Shown: positions 23,196 through 35,622, counted from the stretch's first letter. The stretch: DNA of 64,000 bases from Haliclona indistincta (GCA_964017065.1 OZ024785.1:6646167-6710166); one strand, 5' to 3'. Numbers and translations are program-made. The notes: generated by a model not told the origin, from the letters alone.

Positions 23196-23409
23196 TGTGA
23201 TATACTCAGAAGTATATTATGAGAATTGATATTAGCAAAATCTGAACACACTGAGTACTGACAGTCTGATATACAACAAGGTGACAGGAAGAGGAAGTAC
23301 TAGTGTAGCAACACAATGAGAGCATGAATCAAGGGCTACATGATACAATACACAAGACACATGACTAAGAGACAATAGTCCATGTAGTTCAATCTTGTCA
23401 GTCATCACA
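23196..23409 (-). repeat. 5' LTR of retrotransposon 1
   Basis: 214 bp, identical by eye to 18625-18838; abuts the gag leader, which is only about a dozen bases long. Confidence 0.95.
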
Positions 23410-23880
23410 AGAGCGTCAAAAAAATTACTAATAATTATTTATGATGCTGGTAGAAAATGCAGTGGAACCCCTCTTAGAGGACATCCCTTATCCCTCTATA
23501 ATGGACACTTACTGAATCCCAAATATAACCCACAAATGTGTAATAAACCCCTGTCCAGAGGACATCCTCTCTATAATGGACGAGTTTTGTTGGTCCCAAT
23601 GGTGTCCGCCTTAGAGAGGTTCCACTGTAGTTGTCTGCACATAATCTTCAATAGGGAACTTTATATTTACACATTGTATCGATTTTTCTCCCTATCCAGT
23701 GCTTTACAACGAGCAGTAGAGGGTTGCAGTGACTCATTCTCTCCTCACATCACTGGAGACCTGCTGCAGTTACTGTTCACTGCATTTGAACACACTAACA
23801 GATTCGTGAGAGAGACTGCCTACAATGTAACAGCCGCCATTGTGAACTGTCCTGGTAAGGAAGGTTCTGATAGTTTATAC

Positions 23881-24015
23881 CTCTCTCTCTCTTCCTCCTC
23901 CTCCTTCTCTCTCTCTCTCCCTCCCCCTCCTCCTCCTCTCTCTCTCTCTCTCTCTCACTCTCTCTCGCAGAGTTGCTGGCCTATTCATTCAGCTTACTGT
24001 TTGATTTCACCTCTC

Positions 24016-24093
<78 letters not shown>

Positions 24094-24124
24094 TCTCTCT
24101 CTCTCTCTCTCTCCCTCCCTCCCT

Positions 24125-24198
<74 letters not shown>

Positions 24199-24202
24199 CC
24201 AG
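23881..24202 (+). repeat. Long (CT)n / (CCT)n tract ending at a splice acceptor
   Basis: About 320 bases of nearly pure pyrimidine, interrupted once (about 23970-24010) by a short non-repeat segment, and ending directly at the AG before the HEAT1 exon at 24203. Long Ser/Leu open frames through it are artefacts. Unit 3 has the same tract (37676-37954). Confidence 0.95.
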
Positions 24203-26442
24203 GTATACCTGATGCTACAGTAGACGCTCACTGGTCTATAGTGACTAAGCAGTTAGCTCAAGGACTAGCTGACAATTGGAGTCAGGTAAGTGGATATGTT
24301 CATAGCATTCGACAAGACATGAAAAACTGTCATATTTGTTATTGTTGTCAGGTTCGTATGGCAGCATCAGTTGCTACTAGACAGTTTTTGGTTCATCTTG
24401 CGAGTGATCGAAGGGCTCAGTTTATTCCCTCATTGTTGCCGGCAATGTGTCTCAACAGGTGTGGCGCACCTCATGGTGTTGCTGTGCTGTCATGGCGTCT
24501 TGCTGCAGGTACTATGTTGCCGAGGGAGTGAAGCTTTACTCACAGGAGACGTGGCGCTTGGTGACTGAAGGGAAGGGAGTGAGGATGGTAGAGGAGAACA
24601 TATCAGCTGTGGTTAGGACAGCATCTCTTTTTATTTTCTGTCAGTCCCTGATCTTGTTTCATTTATCTCTCGTAGGTTCAGTTCTATGTTGAGCAGAGTG
24701 AGGCATCTAATCATGCAGTGCGTGAGGCAGCATGTGCCTGTATTGCTGAGCTGGGTAGCAAGGTCAACAAGGAGTGTCTGCGACCATACATACCTCAACT
24801 AATGTCTACCTTGATCGATTGCTTCAACGACGACAGCTGGCCTGTCAGAGACTGTGAGAATAACACACTTCTTCATTTCACCATTTTTTCTCTATTTCTA
24901 TCTTTTTCTAGCTGCTTGTCTTGCGTGTGGCAACTTTATCACTTGTTTTCCTGACGAGTGCTCGCCGTATCTGAATGACCTATTCATGCAGTCTCTTTCT
25001 TGCTAATCTAGAGGACAGTATACCATCTGTTAGACAAGGAGCAGCTGTAGCATTAGCCTCTGTTGTGAAGGCTTATGGTAAGATGAGTAGTGATAGCTTC
25101 TATGATAATTCCGCTTTTTCATAAGGAGGTGATATGAAGGATAAGGTGTTGGGTGTGGTTAGGGAGGGGCTACCACTGGTTGCTAAACAACCTGAAACAT
25201 CAGAAGAGAGGTAGAGGGAGTGTCTGGTGTGGTACCAATATTCTCATCTCTCTCTCTTGTCTCTCCCTTTCTCTCTCTCTGTCTTGTGTAGTCCTCCACT
25301 CCATCACCCTGGTATAGACTCCTCTCCTGCTGTGTTTGGTGTGGTCAGGAGAACCAGTGAGAGTGATGTTGATGCTTACTCTAACCAACAGGTACATTAC
25401 ACAGTGTTGTGATGTGTGCTACGCTTATCTATCTTGTTAGATGTATTCATGTGGTTCACTGGCTCCCAAAATGAAGCGTGGTGGTGGATGCATGGACAGT
25501 CACTTCCACAAACCAGCTGAACCATGGGAGAAGAGCGAAGGGTGGGCAGTGATTTCCTCTCTTTCTCACGCATCACGCCTCGTCGCATATTTATTTCCTC
25601 TTTCTCTACTCTAGTTGTGTTCATCTCTTAGCTGAGCTCAGCAAGATAGCGGAATGTAACGAGGCTGTTAGTAGCCTGTTACCTGTGTTAGCTGACACTA
25701 CTAGATACAAGCAATACAGACATCACTATAACCTGTTTGAAACAGTACTAAAACAGGTTTGATAGTGTATGAAATGATCTCCACATATCCAATTGTCTCA
25801 TGCACAGATACCAGTTCTATGCAAGTCACTTGGTAAGAGAATATTCAAACGGCACATCGAGCTGTTCTTTGATCCACTGTTTTACTCTATTGTGAGCCCA
25901 ATGATCACATATTCCTTGTGACTGTTTTATGTATGACTTCTTTTTGCACTATCCAGTCGTCTGCTAGTCCTCAGTTGAGAGCAGCTGGTGTTGACTGCTT
26001 GTGTCAGCTCACACAGCAGTTAGGGAGGAATATAGTACGAGGCAGAGTAGAGCAACACAATCCAACGTGAGTGCTACTGGAGTATGTTGCCTTCTTGTAT
26101 TTTTTATTAATTTTAAATTAATTAGCACTATTTGTCTGTTCTGCAGCTATGTACAGCAGTTTGATCAGTACTGCAGTCCTGCCCTCTCATGAGAACTTTT
26201 TTCAATTGGATATTGATATTCCAGAAATCATGCTGAGCCATACAGTATTACAGTTAGATGTTTCCACTCTAGGATAATTACAATTTATTCATACAAAACA
26301 TTTTTTGTGTACAGAAACCAAAACATGCAGTATTCATACGGTGTAGTATACACTTTCATAAAATTATCTCTCGACTCATCCAGAGACTCTGCATAAATTA
26401 TGGTAATAAAACGTCCAATAATTATGGTCACATACATACTCA

Positions 26443-28670
26443 TTATTTTTCATATTTCCTCACAATAGAAACCACCAATACAGGCACAAGTGTAATGCAG
26501 ACCACTATTAGTATGAGTAGTAGTAACACGCCCATGATAATAGCTGCTATTCCAGTTGGAGATGATAATTGATCACACACTGGTTCTGATATGATACAGC
26601 TGTGCAACTCTGTAACAAAGCTATGGTAACCACAGTGCAGTACACATTTGACAGTCACAACTAACCTTGACAAGTCAGAGCCAGAGCATCTAATAGGGTA
26701 ACAAAACAAAATAATATTATTTTATTTGAATTTACAGTGTGCTTCATAGCTAGCAAACCTGCAGACGTAGATTTCGATGTAGTAACCCCTGCTTCATTAG
26801 TAACTGTGACAGTAGCATTAATGGTTTCGTTTGATGGAACAGAGCAAATCATTGATCTAGTGTTGTTACTGGATTGATGTGTTGATGATGTAGTACATGT
26901 TATAGTAGACATAGTGATGGGAGGAGTACATACACCTTCACTAGGCGGACTGGTTGTCTATAAAAAAATATCTTATAATAAACATGAAAATTCTTGTCAT
27001 CTCACCCATGAGATGCTGTAGCTGGTGTTACCATTACATGAAGTGGTAAGTGCTTCTATGGCGACTTCAAGGGTAGTGCCTATGACATCATAGTATCTAT
27101 AATAATATAATTAAGAATTGCTATTATTATTTCTCACTGCTATCAATGGTCATTTCTTGACTAGTTGTGTTTTCTCCAAGATAATCAATGCAGTAGACAC
27201 TAGCATTGATTGGATTATTTCTAATTGGAACACTGGTATTTAGTGAAGTATTGTTGCTGAAGGTTACGTTGCCATTGGTAGACAGTCTCACTGCAGAGTG
27301 TACACAGCACTCAGAAGCAGTAGAAGGATTGTTCCAGGACAACCGCACACTGCCTTGAGAGAACCTGCATGCCGAGTGTGCCCACAAGGGACTGGATGGA
27401 CCTAAAATGAATTAATTGGATTTTAAATTACAGTGTTAAGTAACTAGCTTACTTTTGGTGGTTATATCAATGTTTTCTAGTGCATTTCCATCTGAGCACG
27501 TGATACCAGTATTCTTCATGATTTTCACTGAGGCTGTTGAGGTGTAGATAGTAGCATTGGTACCAGATACCGTCTCTTTATTGTTGAGAGTCAGTGCAAT
27601 GTTTCCCAGTGTACGAGTGTCACCGATAGTGCTGGTACTATTAAACGCAACCACTTCTCCACTGCTATTCAATCGCATGAACCCATTCGCAGTTACAGTG
27701 GTACATTCGGTAGAAAATGTTGTACCTCTACACACATTTGCACCATTATTATCTCCAAGTTGAACAGCTTTAATTGCTAGAAAATATTAATTCAACCCTG
27801 ACAGATAATAGGTGGAAGTTTAAACTATAACAGTAGTATGGCAGTTCTGTCCTGCAAATGCATAAGGTAGAGTGGAGATACATGGGGCGTATGGAAAAGA
27901 AAGAAACGGAAAACTGAAACGGACGACGGAAAATGGGCGTGGTCTCGCACTCGACGGCCGGTTAGCAAGGGCCGAAGGCCCGGGTTAGGACGACCCTCCT
28001 GACGATCCTTAGGCTTACCAAGGGCCGAAGGCCCGGGTTAGGATACCCTCCCGACTTTGCACAGTTAGCGGCGAAGGTTTTAGGGTCTTGGGTTTAGTTT
28101 TTGGGGTCTTGAGTGCGAGACCACGCCCATTTTCCGTCGTCCGTTTCAGTTTTCCGTTTCCTTCTTTTCCATACACCCAGATACATGCGCATGTACACTG
28201 AGAATTAAACTCAGTTGCGTCGAGGAGTCTGTAAACGCTGGACTGAACTAGTGGACTACTGTACTGCTCAGACTGACCCATTTAGCATTGAGCCACGTCC
28301 GCCCAGGCAAGCTGCACATTGAATCTCAGTGAGTTGTGCCCAGCTTAGTGCAATACGTAACTGCAACACTGATCGAGACAATACGATTGCTTCGTGTCTC
28401 ATCGCGCTTCTCTCGTTGTGTGCCAAAAACAGAAAGCTATTGTCAAAGTAACTGACTTGCATGCTTGGGTGGCAAGGCTCAATCATATCTATGGCTCAAT
28501 TTTAGTGTAATAAGTCCAGTCCAGCGCGATTACAGAATACAGACTCTCGTTGAGTCGCCGGTCAGGACTAGCTTTAGCTTTAAGCACTGATAATACTTAC
28601 CCACTGGAGCTGCTAATACGGTTGTAACTGATAGTAGACTTAAAATAAGCGTAGTAATGGCAGCGTTCAT
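26443..28670 (-). CDS. A-type single-pass receptor, Ig-like + two FN3 (gene C)
   Basis: Seven exons join into 374 codons: 28601-28670, 27453-27776, 27138-27401, 27006-27079, 26759-26957, 26666-26689 and 26443-26609. Signal peptide MNAAITTLILSLLSVTTVLA; Ig-like exon with STECTTV, FMRLN and GITCSDG; FN3 exon starting WAHSACRFSQGSVRLSW; second FN3 in exons 4-5. A 24-base exon encodes DALALTCQ. The last exon has a stalk and the membrane helix with almost no cytoplasmic tail (IVRKYEK). The Ig tryptophan seen in gene A is not conserved. Gene A is the closest paralogue. Its start codon is only 351 bp from that of P2, in divergent orientation. Confidence 0.87.
27884..28178. mobile_element. 295-bp MITE with 8-bp target duplication
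   Basis: Ends ggggcgtatggaaaag and cttttccatacaccc are inverted, with long inner arms (acgacggaaaatgggcgtgg). The flanks agatacat at 27876-27883 and 28179-28186 are an 8-bp duplication, typical of hAT-class elements. It lies in intron 1 of gene C. Confidence 0.88.
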
Positions 28671-29021
28671 CGTGGCAACAGCAGATCACGAGAAGACCGG
28701 ACATGATCGAGTCATAATTACATCGTGTTGGCTCGCTCGGGTTGCAAGTACTGTTCAAGTACGAGTGCACTGTACTGTACACACCAAAGTACTATACAGC
28801 GAACTAGCTATCGCGCGCTAGCTAGCTCGTTTTGGTTCGAGCGTGCGCATTACTTCACGAGCGCGCGCGGTTGTCGCGCATTCGTAGCAAATCGCGCATG
28901 CTCAGCTCGCTTGGTCAACATTGCTAAGTTAGTTAGCTGTGGTCAAATGTAATATAAAGCAGCCCGCATGTCTTAAATTGCTTAAGTACCAGTTAAGTGA
29001 AAAATCAACAGTCATCCTAAA
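28671..29021. promoter_or_regulatory. Shared bidirectional promoter region of C and P2
   Basis: Only 351 bases separate the two divergent start codons. On the P2 side, ttggtcaacattgc (about 28913) and aatataaagc (28951-28960) match the P1 promoter. The middle is rich in gcgcgc and the agctagct palindrome. The two genes must share regulatory sequence unless elements lie in introns. Confidence 0.6.
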
Positions 29022-30731
29022 ATGCTAACTGTGCATTATCTGATTGTGCAAGGTATTCTTTTTTTATTTTCCAGTCACGGTAATAATTATTATCATTGAA
29101 ATCTTCTACAGTTTTCTTTCATATGACATTTAGCATGAAGACTGTGACATTGGAAGTCATTCAACCATCCACTACTGGACCAGTCTGTCCAGGACAAGAG
29201 GTTATACTGACCTGTACTGTAACACAGACAGGTTCAGGCGGGTTCCTAATTTTAGCTTGGAGACAATCTACAAACACTGGTTTTTATGATAAAGATGACC
29301 AAAAATCTGGGCCCGACATACTTGGTGACTTTAGCACCACTGCTGAGTTCATAACCAGCATGGACAGCACAATGATAGTGTCTAATGCCACACTAACTGC
29401 AGCTGCACTATCAAATAGTAACAGCGCTATTAATTGCATGAGTCCTCCAGAAGGAAATGTCCAGACAGCTATCATCATTGTAGCAGGTACGTATCACTGA
29501 ATATTAATAATTTTGGCAGAAGTCATCAATTTGTTATATAGGGGCAGAAGGTATGCCAATTGAGCTTCAGCTCATAGCATCTGTTTGTCTAAAATTACTG
29601 ACATGGCTACCTCCTCAGCTCCTAATACTAACTGTGTCTTCAACTACACTGTCAATATCACCAACAGCTCCTGCAGTATGACTGTGTACAGTAGCAGCAC
29701 TTCACTGATACTGACTGACCTGCTCACTCGTGGACAGAACTACTCATTTGCTGTGGCTGTTACTGACAGTACAGGACAACATGGACCATGGAGTGATCAG
29801 CTGATGGTGACATGGGATGGTGAGTAAGAGATTCAAACTCGGATTGTTGTTACATTAAATTTTATTTAGTTCCTGGTTCAGTCTCTAATATTATTTTGAG
29901 TCTTCATCAAACAGCTATTTTTGCTAAATGGAAGGTGAGCATGAGCCTAAATAAATAGTCATAATCTATCCATTAATTATTGTGTGCTATAGCCACCATC
30001 ATCACCAACCCATCCTCCTGTACTCTACTACACTGTTACTCACAATGTCAGTGGTAATGGCAGTGAGCTAGCATTCAACACTACTACCAATGAAGCTGGT
30101 TTGAGTGGTGCACAATATGGAGAAACATACTTGATTTCAGTTTATGCTTTCAATACTGTTGGAAAAGGATTAGCATCATATGCAATGATACAGGGTTAGT
30201 ACAAATTCATGCTATAATGTTATATTTATCCTAGCTCTAAAGCTATAGCGCCTAATCACACTACTGTAACAGTTCAAGCTACTCCACTTTCAGTAACAGT
30301 CTATGAACCTAGTTGTAAAGGTAATTGGTAACAGTTACTAAGGTTACTAACTTAACTTCATATATTAATTTGTGTATTTATAGAAACAACGCATGTCATG
30401 AACTGTACACAAGAGCTGTCTTATACAGAAGGTTAGCATTTTCTATAGTCTTTAAATATGAGGTTATCTGCTTTTTTATGCAGTGACAGTGGTCGCTGTA
30501 TCCAGTACAATATTGTCTATCATTGGTACAACCCTCATCACTAGTCTGTTCTGGTGCTGTGCTGTTAGCAAGATTAAGAGAAATAATAATGCTAAAATTC
30601 AGAAAAATCTGACTATGAAGCAACATGAGCTCACCCAATCGGAACTAATGCAGGGGAATATTTCTACTGGAGAAAATCTAGCTTATGGACAGGTTGCTGA
30701 TATGCCAATTTATGAGGACATCAATAAGTGA
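29022..30731 (+). pseudogene. P-type receptor, unit 2 copy (P2), 5-bp frameshift
   Basis: The exon plan equals P1: 29022-29052, 29112-29486, 29542-29819, then exons offset by 15486 bases from P1 to the TGA at 30729-30731. Exon 3 is 278 rather than 273 bases owing to five extra bases (cagct, within 29614-29620). After it the frame shifts and meets a TGA before the domain ends. All splice sites, the membrane helix and the YGQV/YEDI tail are otherwise intact. It may be a recent pseudogene, a null allele or an assembly error. Confidence 0.82.
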
Positions 30732-31497
30732 CAATGAATATAAACTTCAGTTGTAGTTACAATACTTGATGATTGCTTGCCATTGTGTTAAAACCTCAGC
30801 TTCTGAAGTTCATTTCATATCTTTTATATTATAGTTAGTCCGTCATTATATTCCACTCTTCGGCTACTGGATTATCATCTTCAGTGCTGTATTAGCACAG
30901 TACTAATAGAAAGGCTATTACATAGTGAGTGTGCAAGTGGAGAGAAGCTGTATACTGTTTGAAAAACATCTGACATGCACTCCCGTTTATTATTGAGCCA
31001 CGTTTCCTGGTATAGATCCATATCCTGCTGTGTTTGGTGTAGTCATGGAACCAGTGAGAGTAACATGAATGCTCAGTCTAACACAAGTGTTGTTATGTGT
31101 TACTGACTGGTAAACTCTCTTATGTACAAGTATGAGATTATGTTATAAAATATTCACAGTTCAAACCATAATGTATGTACTGTCAATTCAACAAAATCAA
31201 AGTCTGCCGAACGATAGAAGAAAGCAACCTACATGTATTACTTTAGTTAGCAAAGTGGTGATAGTAGCCAACACTACTATAGTTAGGTACAAGTGATACA
31301 GACATCGCTATAACCTGTCAGTTTGTAACAATACTTAAACATCTGCAGGTTTGAACTGTGAATAAAATAATCTCACTGATACTTGTACAGTGCAACCTCT
31401 TTTACTGAATGCTTAAAAGAAGATTCAAAAAATTTTGAATAAAATTACATGATTCTTATTAATTATCAGTTTTCTATAAGGCTGTTTGGATCAATAT
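30732..31497. other. Convergent 3' spacer between P2 and D
   Basis: Paralogous to 15246-15979. Identical by eye to about 31241, then diverges. No gene seen. Confidence 0.55.
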
Positions 31498-34106
31498 TTA
31501 CTGTCCCTGACGAGGAGCAACTTGAGTCGGTAGCTATAATGAAATAAGAAGTATAGTAGTAGCAGAAAACAATTATTGTATGCACCTTTTTATAAAAATA
31601 AAGAACCACGATTAATAATAAATTATTATCATTCCTATGAGAACGAAAAATATTATACCAGTCGTGGCACTCAAAGCTATTTCAGCTGTTGATGGTTGTA
31701 CTACGTTTGTAGTTTCTGTCAAATAGGAAGTGATTGAACATGCTGAGTATATTATTGTATTTTGACAAAGCCAAAGCCAGGATATCTACAGAAAATAAAA
31801 TCATTGTTATACCAATAGTGATTTTCAACCTGAACAAACCTGAAGATGATGATTTCATAACAGTTCTTCCAGCAGCATTGGTGACAGTCACGTTCACACT
31901 GAGTATCTCATTTGATGGAACAGAGCAAATCATTGATCTAGTGTTGTCACTGGATCGATTTGTTGATGATGTAGTACATGTGATAGTAGACATATTGATG
32001 GGAGGAGTACATACACCTTCACTAGGTGGGCTTGTTGTCTATAGAAAAAATATATGCTTCAGTTAGCAAAACATGTATGCATAGCCTCGTCTCCAGGCTC
32101 TCTGGCGGCATAGTTAAAATCTCCACCAGAGAGCCTGGGGCATGGTGCGCAAACATATTTACAGCTCACCCATGAGATCTCGTAATAGGTGTTGGTATCA
32201 CATGAGCTGTTGAGAGGTACTATAGTGACTGCAATGTCAGTCCCTATAGTGTGTGACATCACATTGAAATTCATAATAACAAGTAACAAAAACATTTTAA
32301 CCAAAATGCAAGAGATTTAGGGTTGGTACATTTATCGAAAAAGTATGGAAACAAGATTTTGGATTGTAACAATAGCACTTGCAATGCTACCTCCCTATTA
32401 AATTAACCACAACTATCAAAAGCAGTTAATTTAGGGAGGTAGCATTGCAAGTGCTATTGTTACAATCCAAAATCTTGTTTCCATACTTTTTCGATAAATG
32501 TACCAACCCTAAATCTCTTGCATTTTGGTTAAAATGTTTTTATTACTTGTTTCTTTTCTTTTTTTATTAATGATTTTTAGTTGGCACTTATGCTAAGTAA
32601 TACAGTGTAAAGAGCTAGAACTATGAGTAGCAGGCTGCACTCGATCGACTCTGCACTGGATGCAACACGCACCATGCAACATTAGCTTACAAGCCTGAAC
32701 AGACAAATCTAGTGTAACAGTGAATATTTGCTCGTACAGACTGCTTTGAACACTGCTAGTGGCAGCAGCACTCGCGCGTTCTAAGCAATTTGTACTAAGG
32801 TGCGCTTGTATTAGAATAATTTCATACACGGGCGTGCGCGAGTAGGCGTAACCTAGTAACGGAGTTCAAACAGAATGATGGAATGGAGTCTGTTATGGAC
32901 CAAAAATCGCTGTTTTCCTGGAAATACTCGCTTCTGCTAGTGTTTTAGGCTTAAATAGATATCAGGTGCACTGCTCACAACGACTAGTGTAGTTTCTGTG
33001 TAGTTTTTGTCTTGAATAGCTCACTAGCCACGGCGCTAGACTCGCTGAAGAATAAGAAAGAAAGAAGGAAAGAAGAAGATGAACAAACGGGTGACCACGT
33101 GAACTCTGGTTTACCACCTTAGACCTGGTTTCTTTTGCTTCTGAAGGTCTCTTTATAATCGCATATATCGTGCAAAGAGCTTCAGAACGTTAGATTAGCT
33201 TGAAACGCCCGTACAGCGAAGCTATGGCAGTGCCGTACGGTGCCTCCAGTACGAGACGCCATCTTGTCATGCCCATAGCAACTAGCCTTATAGTCTTTAT
33301 TAGTAGACTCATTGTAAGCGCTTACCTCATAGGATAGCCCCTAGGTAGTTAAAATACCCCTGATGTCGTCAACAGCCAAGATATACGTGAATTATTGCGT
33401 ATAGCCTAACTGTAGCCGCCATCTTGTTTTCCGCCCAACCCTAAATATGCCACGACTACCGCGTGGCATAATTCTTCATTACAGTTTCTTACTGCTATCA
33501 ATAATCATTTGTTTACTGGTTGTGTTGTCACCAAGGTGATCAATGCAGTTCACAGCAGCCGTGATTGGTTGTTTTTCTAATGCTAAACTAATATTCAGTG
33601 AAGTGGTCGCACTGAGACTTGGTCCATTGGTAGATAGTTTATAGTGTGTACAACATTCAGGAGCAACAACAGGTGGATTCCAGGACAACTGCATACTGTC
33701 TTGAAATAATGTGCATGCTGAATGTGCCCAAGAGGGACTGGATGGACCCGCGTTAATTGAAGTACTTAAAATCACAATTTCTAAAGCTTACTTTTGATGT
33801 ATATTTCAATGCTTTCGCCTGCAGATCCATCCATGCACATAATATTAGTCTCCTCTGTTATATTATCTTCGGCTGTTGATAGCATTGCCTACGTTTAGAT
33901 TCGTTCCTGGTGAGCCTCACTGTCATGGATCCTAATGTATAAGCATTATTAACAGAGGCGTTCAGACCAAAAGAAGAACTGTTCATTGATTCCTGTGTTG
34001 TTATTCAGCCATTGCAAATAACCACTAGCTGTAGTAGTGGTACATAAAGTTAACACCTTTGCTCCCCTGCACACAACTGCAACGCGAGCTCGTTCTTCAA
34101 GATGAA
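31498..34106 (-). pseudogene. B-type Ig/FN3 receptor pseudogene, unit 2 (gene D)
   Basis: Minus-strand exons recognisable: Ig-like (34106 to about 33790), FN3 (about 33500-33757, SACTLFQDSMQLSW), short FN3 exon (about 32170-32240), second FN3 (about 31840-32040, ITCTTSSTNRSSDN), membrane exon (about 31590-31790) and tail (31498-31533). The Ig exon needs a frame change after the LQW segment. The membrane exon is frameshifted by extra bases at its start, and the tail is cut short by a small deletion. A 1.2-kb R1 repeat fills one intron. A 61-base hairpin (ccaggctctctggcgg and complement, about 32085-32145) sits in another. Confidence 0.78.
32289..33472 (+). repeat. Dispersed foldback repeat R1, copy 2
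   Basis: A near-perfect palindrome (32289-32545, arms about 125 bp) is followed by a unique body. The body ends with ccgccatcttgttttccg and a short inverted pair (tgccacgactaccgcgtggca). The same order is found at 62778-63976 and, reversed, at the left edge of the window. It lies in an intron of D. No protein is encoded. Confidence 0.85.
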
Positions 34107-34217
34107 CTAGGCAACAAAGGTGCAGATGCCTCGGTAGAATGCCACCAATTCACATACACTGTAAAGTTAAACTGCAGCTGTTGTACATTTACAGCAATCA
34201 CAACGCAGTATAATAGT

Positions 34218-35622
34218 AGTTAGGCGTGGCCTGCCTAATCTAGCGATGCCAAACAGTTTTTCAAAGTTATAAATCACAAGATTTAGTAGATATCATTAGA
34301 AAGGGCTCGATTAGAGGAATCGAAAGATACCAAAAGTTTCTTCATCCGATGCCGCTAAGCTGAGAAAAACGCCAGAGAAGACGCACCCTCGCGTAACAGG
34401 AAGTAAAATTATTACATTTTTGTGGTAGTAATTTGAGAATGACTGCACCGCCCCTTCTGCCATGGATAACTTCGTTATTCCTCGGCCGATTTCAGTGATC
34501 CAGATATTAATCAACTCCTCTCTGTGTGGTGCATGAGACTGTCTTACTTATAAGTCGTTTTAAAATATTTTTTTAGAGTTATTATTATGTTTGAAGTAAA
34601 ACTTACTATAACTACACAAGAATCAATGGAAAACCCACACCCCTTCCTTAGCTTAAAAAATCATTTCATCCATTGTAGTCACCCAAATAAAGGTAGCTGA
34701 TTCCAAAAATAATAGTTCGAATCTTGTACAATGTGTGTAACATGATGAAATTTTAATTTTAATTTTTAATTCGTTGATAAAATACTCAATAAAAACTTTA
34801 ACAACTTCGAACTAGTACTTTCTACAACTACTACCTATGACTACTTACAGAAAAAAATTACAGCGGAAATAAATTCAGACATCAGGTGTGGAAAGTTGAT
34901 TGAAGTTCGCAACCGTTTTGTGCCACATGCATTGTTTAGTATAATCTATTCCTATTCTGCACAACTGCTTCAAAGTTTCTTGACAGTACTGTTTATTTGG
35001 CAGAAAAAATATAGACATAAGCGAGTAAATTGAGCCATAAAACGATAAGATACGACAAGCAGAAGTAGAGTTATGAATGGATTAAGTAGAGCAATGAATT
35101 ACATTCTGTTACGCAAAATTAACCGCCACGCCCACGCCTTTGGCATCGCTACCTAATCGCATACTGTATATGCGATTACAGTGCAACCTCGATTATCCGG
35201 ACCTCGATTATCCGGACCCTCGATTATCCGGACTAGCTGGAGGAGCTTGTTTTCGGATAATTAGATATTTGGTATGTAAAAATTCTATGAATATAATTAG
35301 CGCTTACATTGTTACACGTTATGAATATAATTAACGGCCACGCTGCTGTTTGCTCGTTGTTTTCTATAGTTCTGTAGCCAAGCGGTCTGGTTTATTTCAC
35401 CTCCCCACGGTAGGAAACAATGTTTGCATAAACAAGAGAGTACGATCTCAACGATCTAAACCTCTACTGCCATCTTTCGGATGCTTGTGAACGGCCGCCA
35501 TTTTGATTTTCGTTATCCGGACTTTTTCGGCTATCCGGACGTCTAGAAATTTTCGGTGGCCAAAGCTGTCCGGATAATCGAGGTTGGACTGTAGTATGCG
35601 ATTAGGCAGGCCACGCCTGACT
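34218..35622. mobile_element. 1.4-kb DNA transposon-like element, 11-bp target duplication
   Basis: The ends (agttaggcgtggcctgccta and its near complement) are inverted. The 11-base agtataatagt flanks both sides (34207-34217, 35623-35633). A duplication of 9-11 bp suggests a Mutator-like superfamily. The interior has no transposase frame I can recognise and contains a nested pogo-like MITE at 35179-35591. The paralogous sites at 1755-1775 and 17535-17550 are empty. Confidence 0.78.
35179..35591. mobile_element. 413-bp pogo/Tc1-like MITE with TA duplication
   Basis: Starts cagtgcaacctcgattatcc and ends with the complementary ggataatcgaggttggactg, flanked by TA. The left end carries three tandem tcgattatccgga repeats. 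These ends resemble pogo/Tigger-type elements (family knowledge). Nested in the element 34218-35622. Confidence 0.85.

Larger units (their letters stand above)
18625..23409 (-). mobile_element. Ty3/gypsy-type LTR retrotransposon 1 (complete, MITE-split)
   Basis: Two 214-bp LTRs (18625-18838 and 23196-23409) with TG...CA ends appear identical and are flanked by the 5-bp duplication agagc (18620-18624, 23410-23414). On the minus strand a primer-binding-like tggcgacgaggatgg follows the 5' LTR, and a purine tract (about 18839-18853) precedes the 3' LTR. Gag and pol lie between, separated by a MITE. The insertion is inside the HEAT1 intron; the matching intron of HEAT2 (about 37187-37200) retains the empty site. 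Confidence 0.95.
17968..26192 (+). pseudogene. HEAT-repeat gene, unit 2 copy (HEAT1), disrupted
   Basis: Exons align with HEAT0 and HEAT2: a first exon from about 17968, then 18282-18440, 18490-18560, 23700-23854, 24203-24285, 24352-24458, 24509-24611, 24676-24853, 24912-25077, 25126-25210, 25292-25391, 25441-25541, 25615-25756, 25808-25891, 25957-26066 and 26147-26192. Helical repeats include VRMAASVATRQFLVHLAS. It supplies the 5' exons missing from HEAT0 in this window. Two breaks are seen: TGG to TGA in the first exon (near 18052) and a 4-base insertion (atgc, about 24986-24989). A complete LTR retrotransposon and long CT tracts lie in introns. It could be expressed if the lesions are sequencing errors. 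Confidence 0.75.

Noticed and set aside
23395..24531. 378-residue open frame rich in Ser and Leu
   Set aside because: It is produced by the CT tract read in frame and crosses real HEAT exons and introns; splice sites and paralogues contradict it.
34311..34514. Possible transposase fragment in the 34218-35622 element
   Set aside because: The short open frame has no catalytic motif or homology I recognise.
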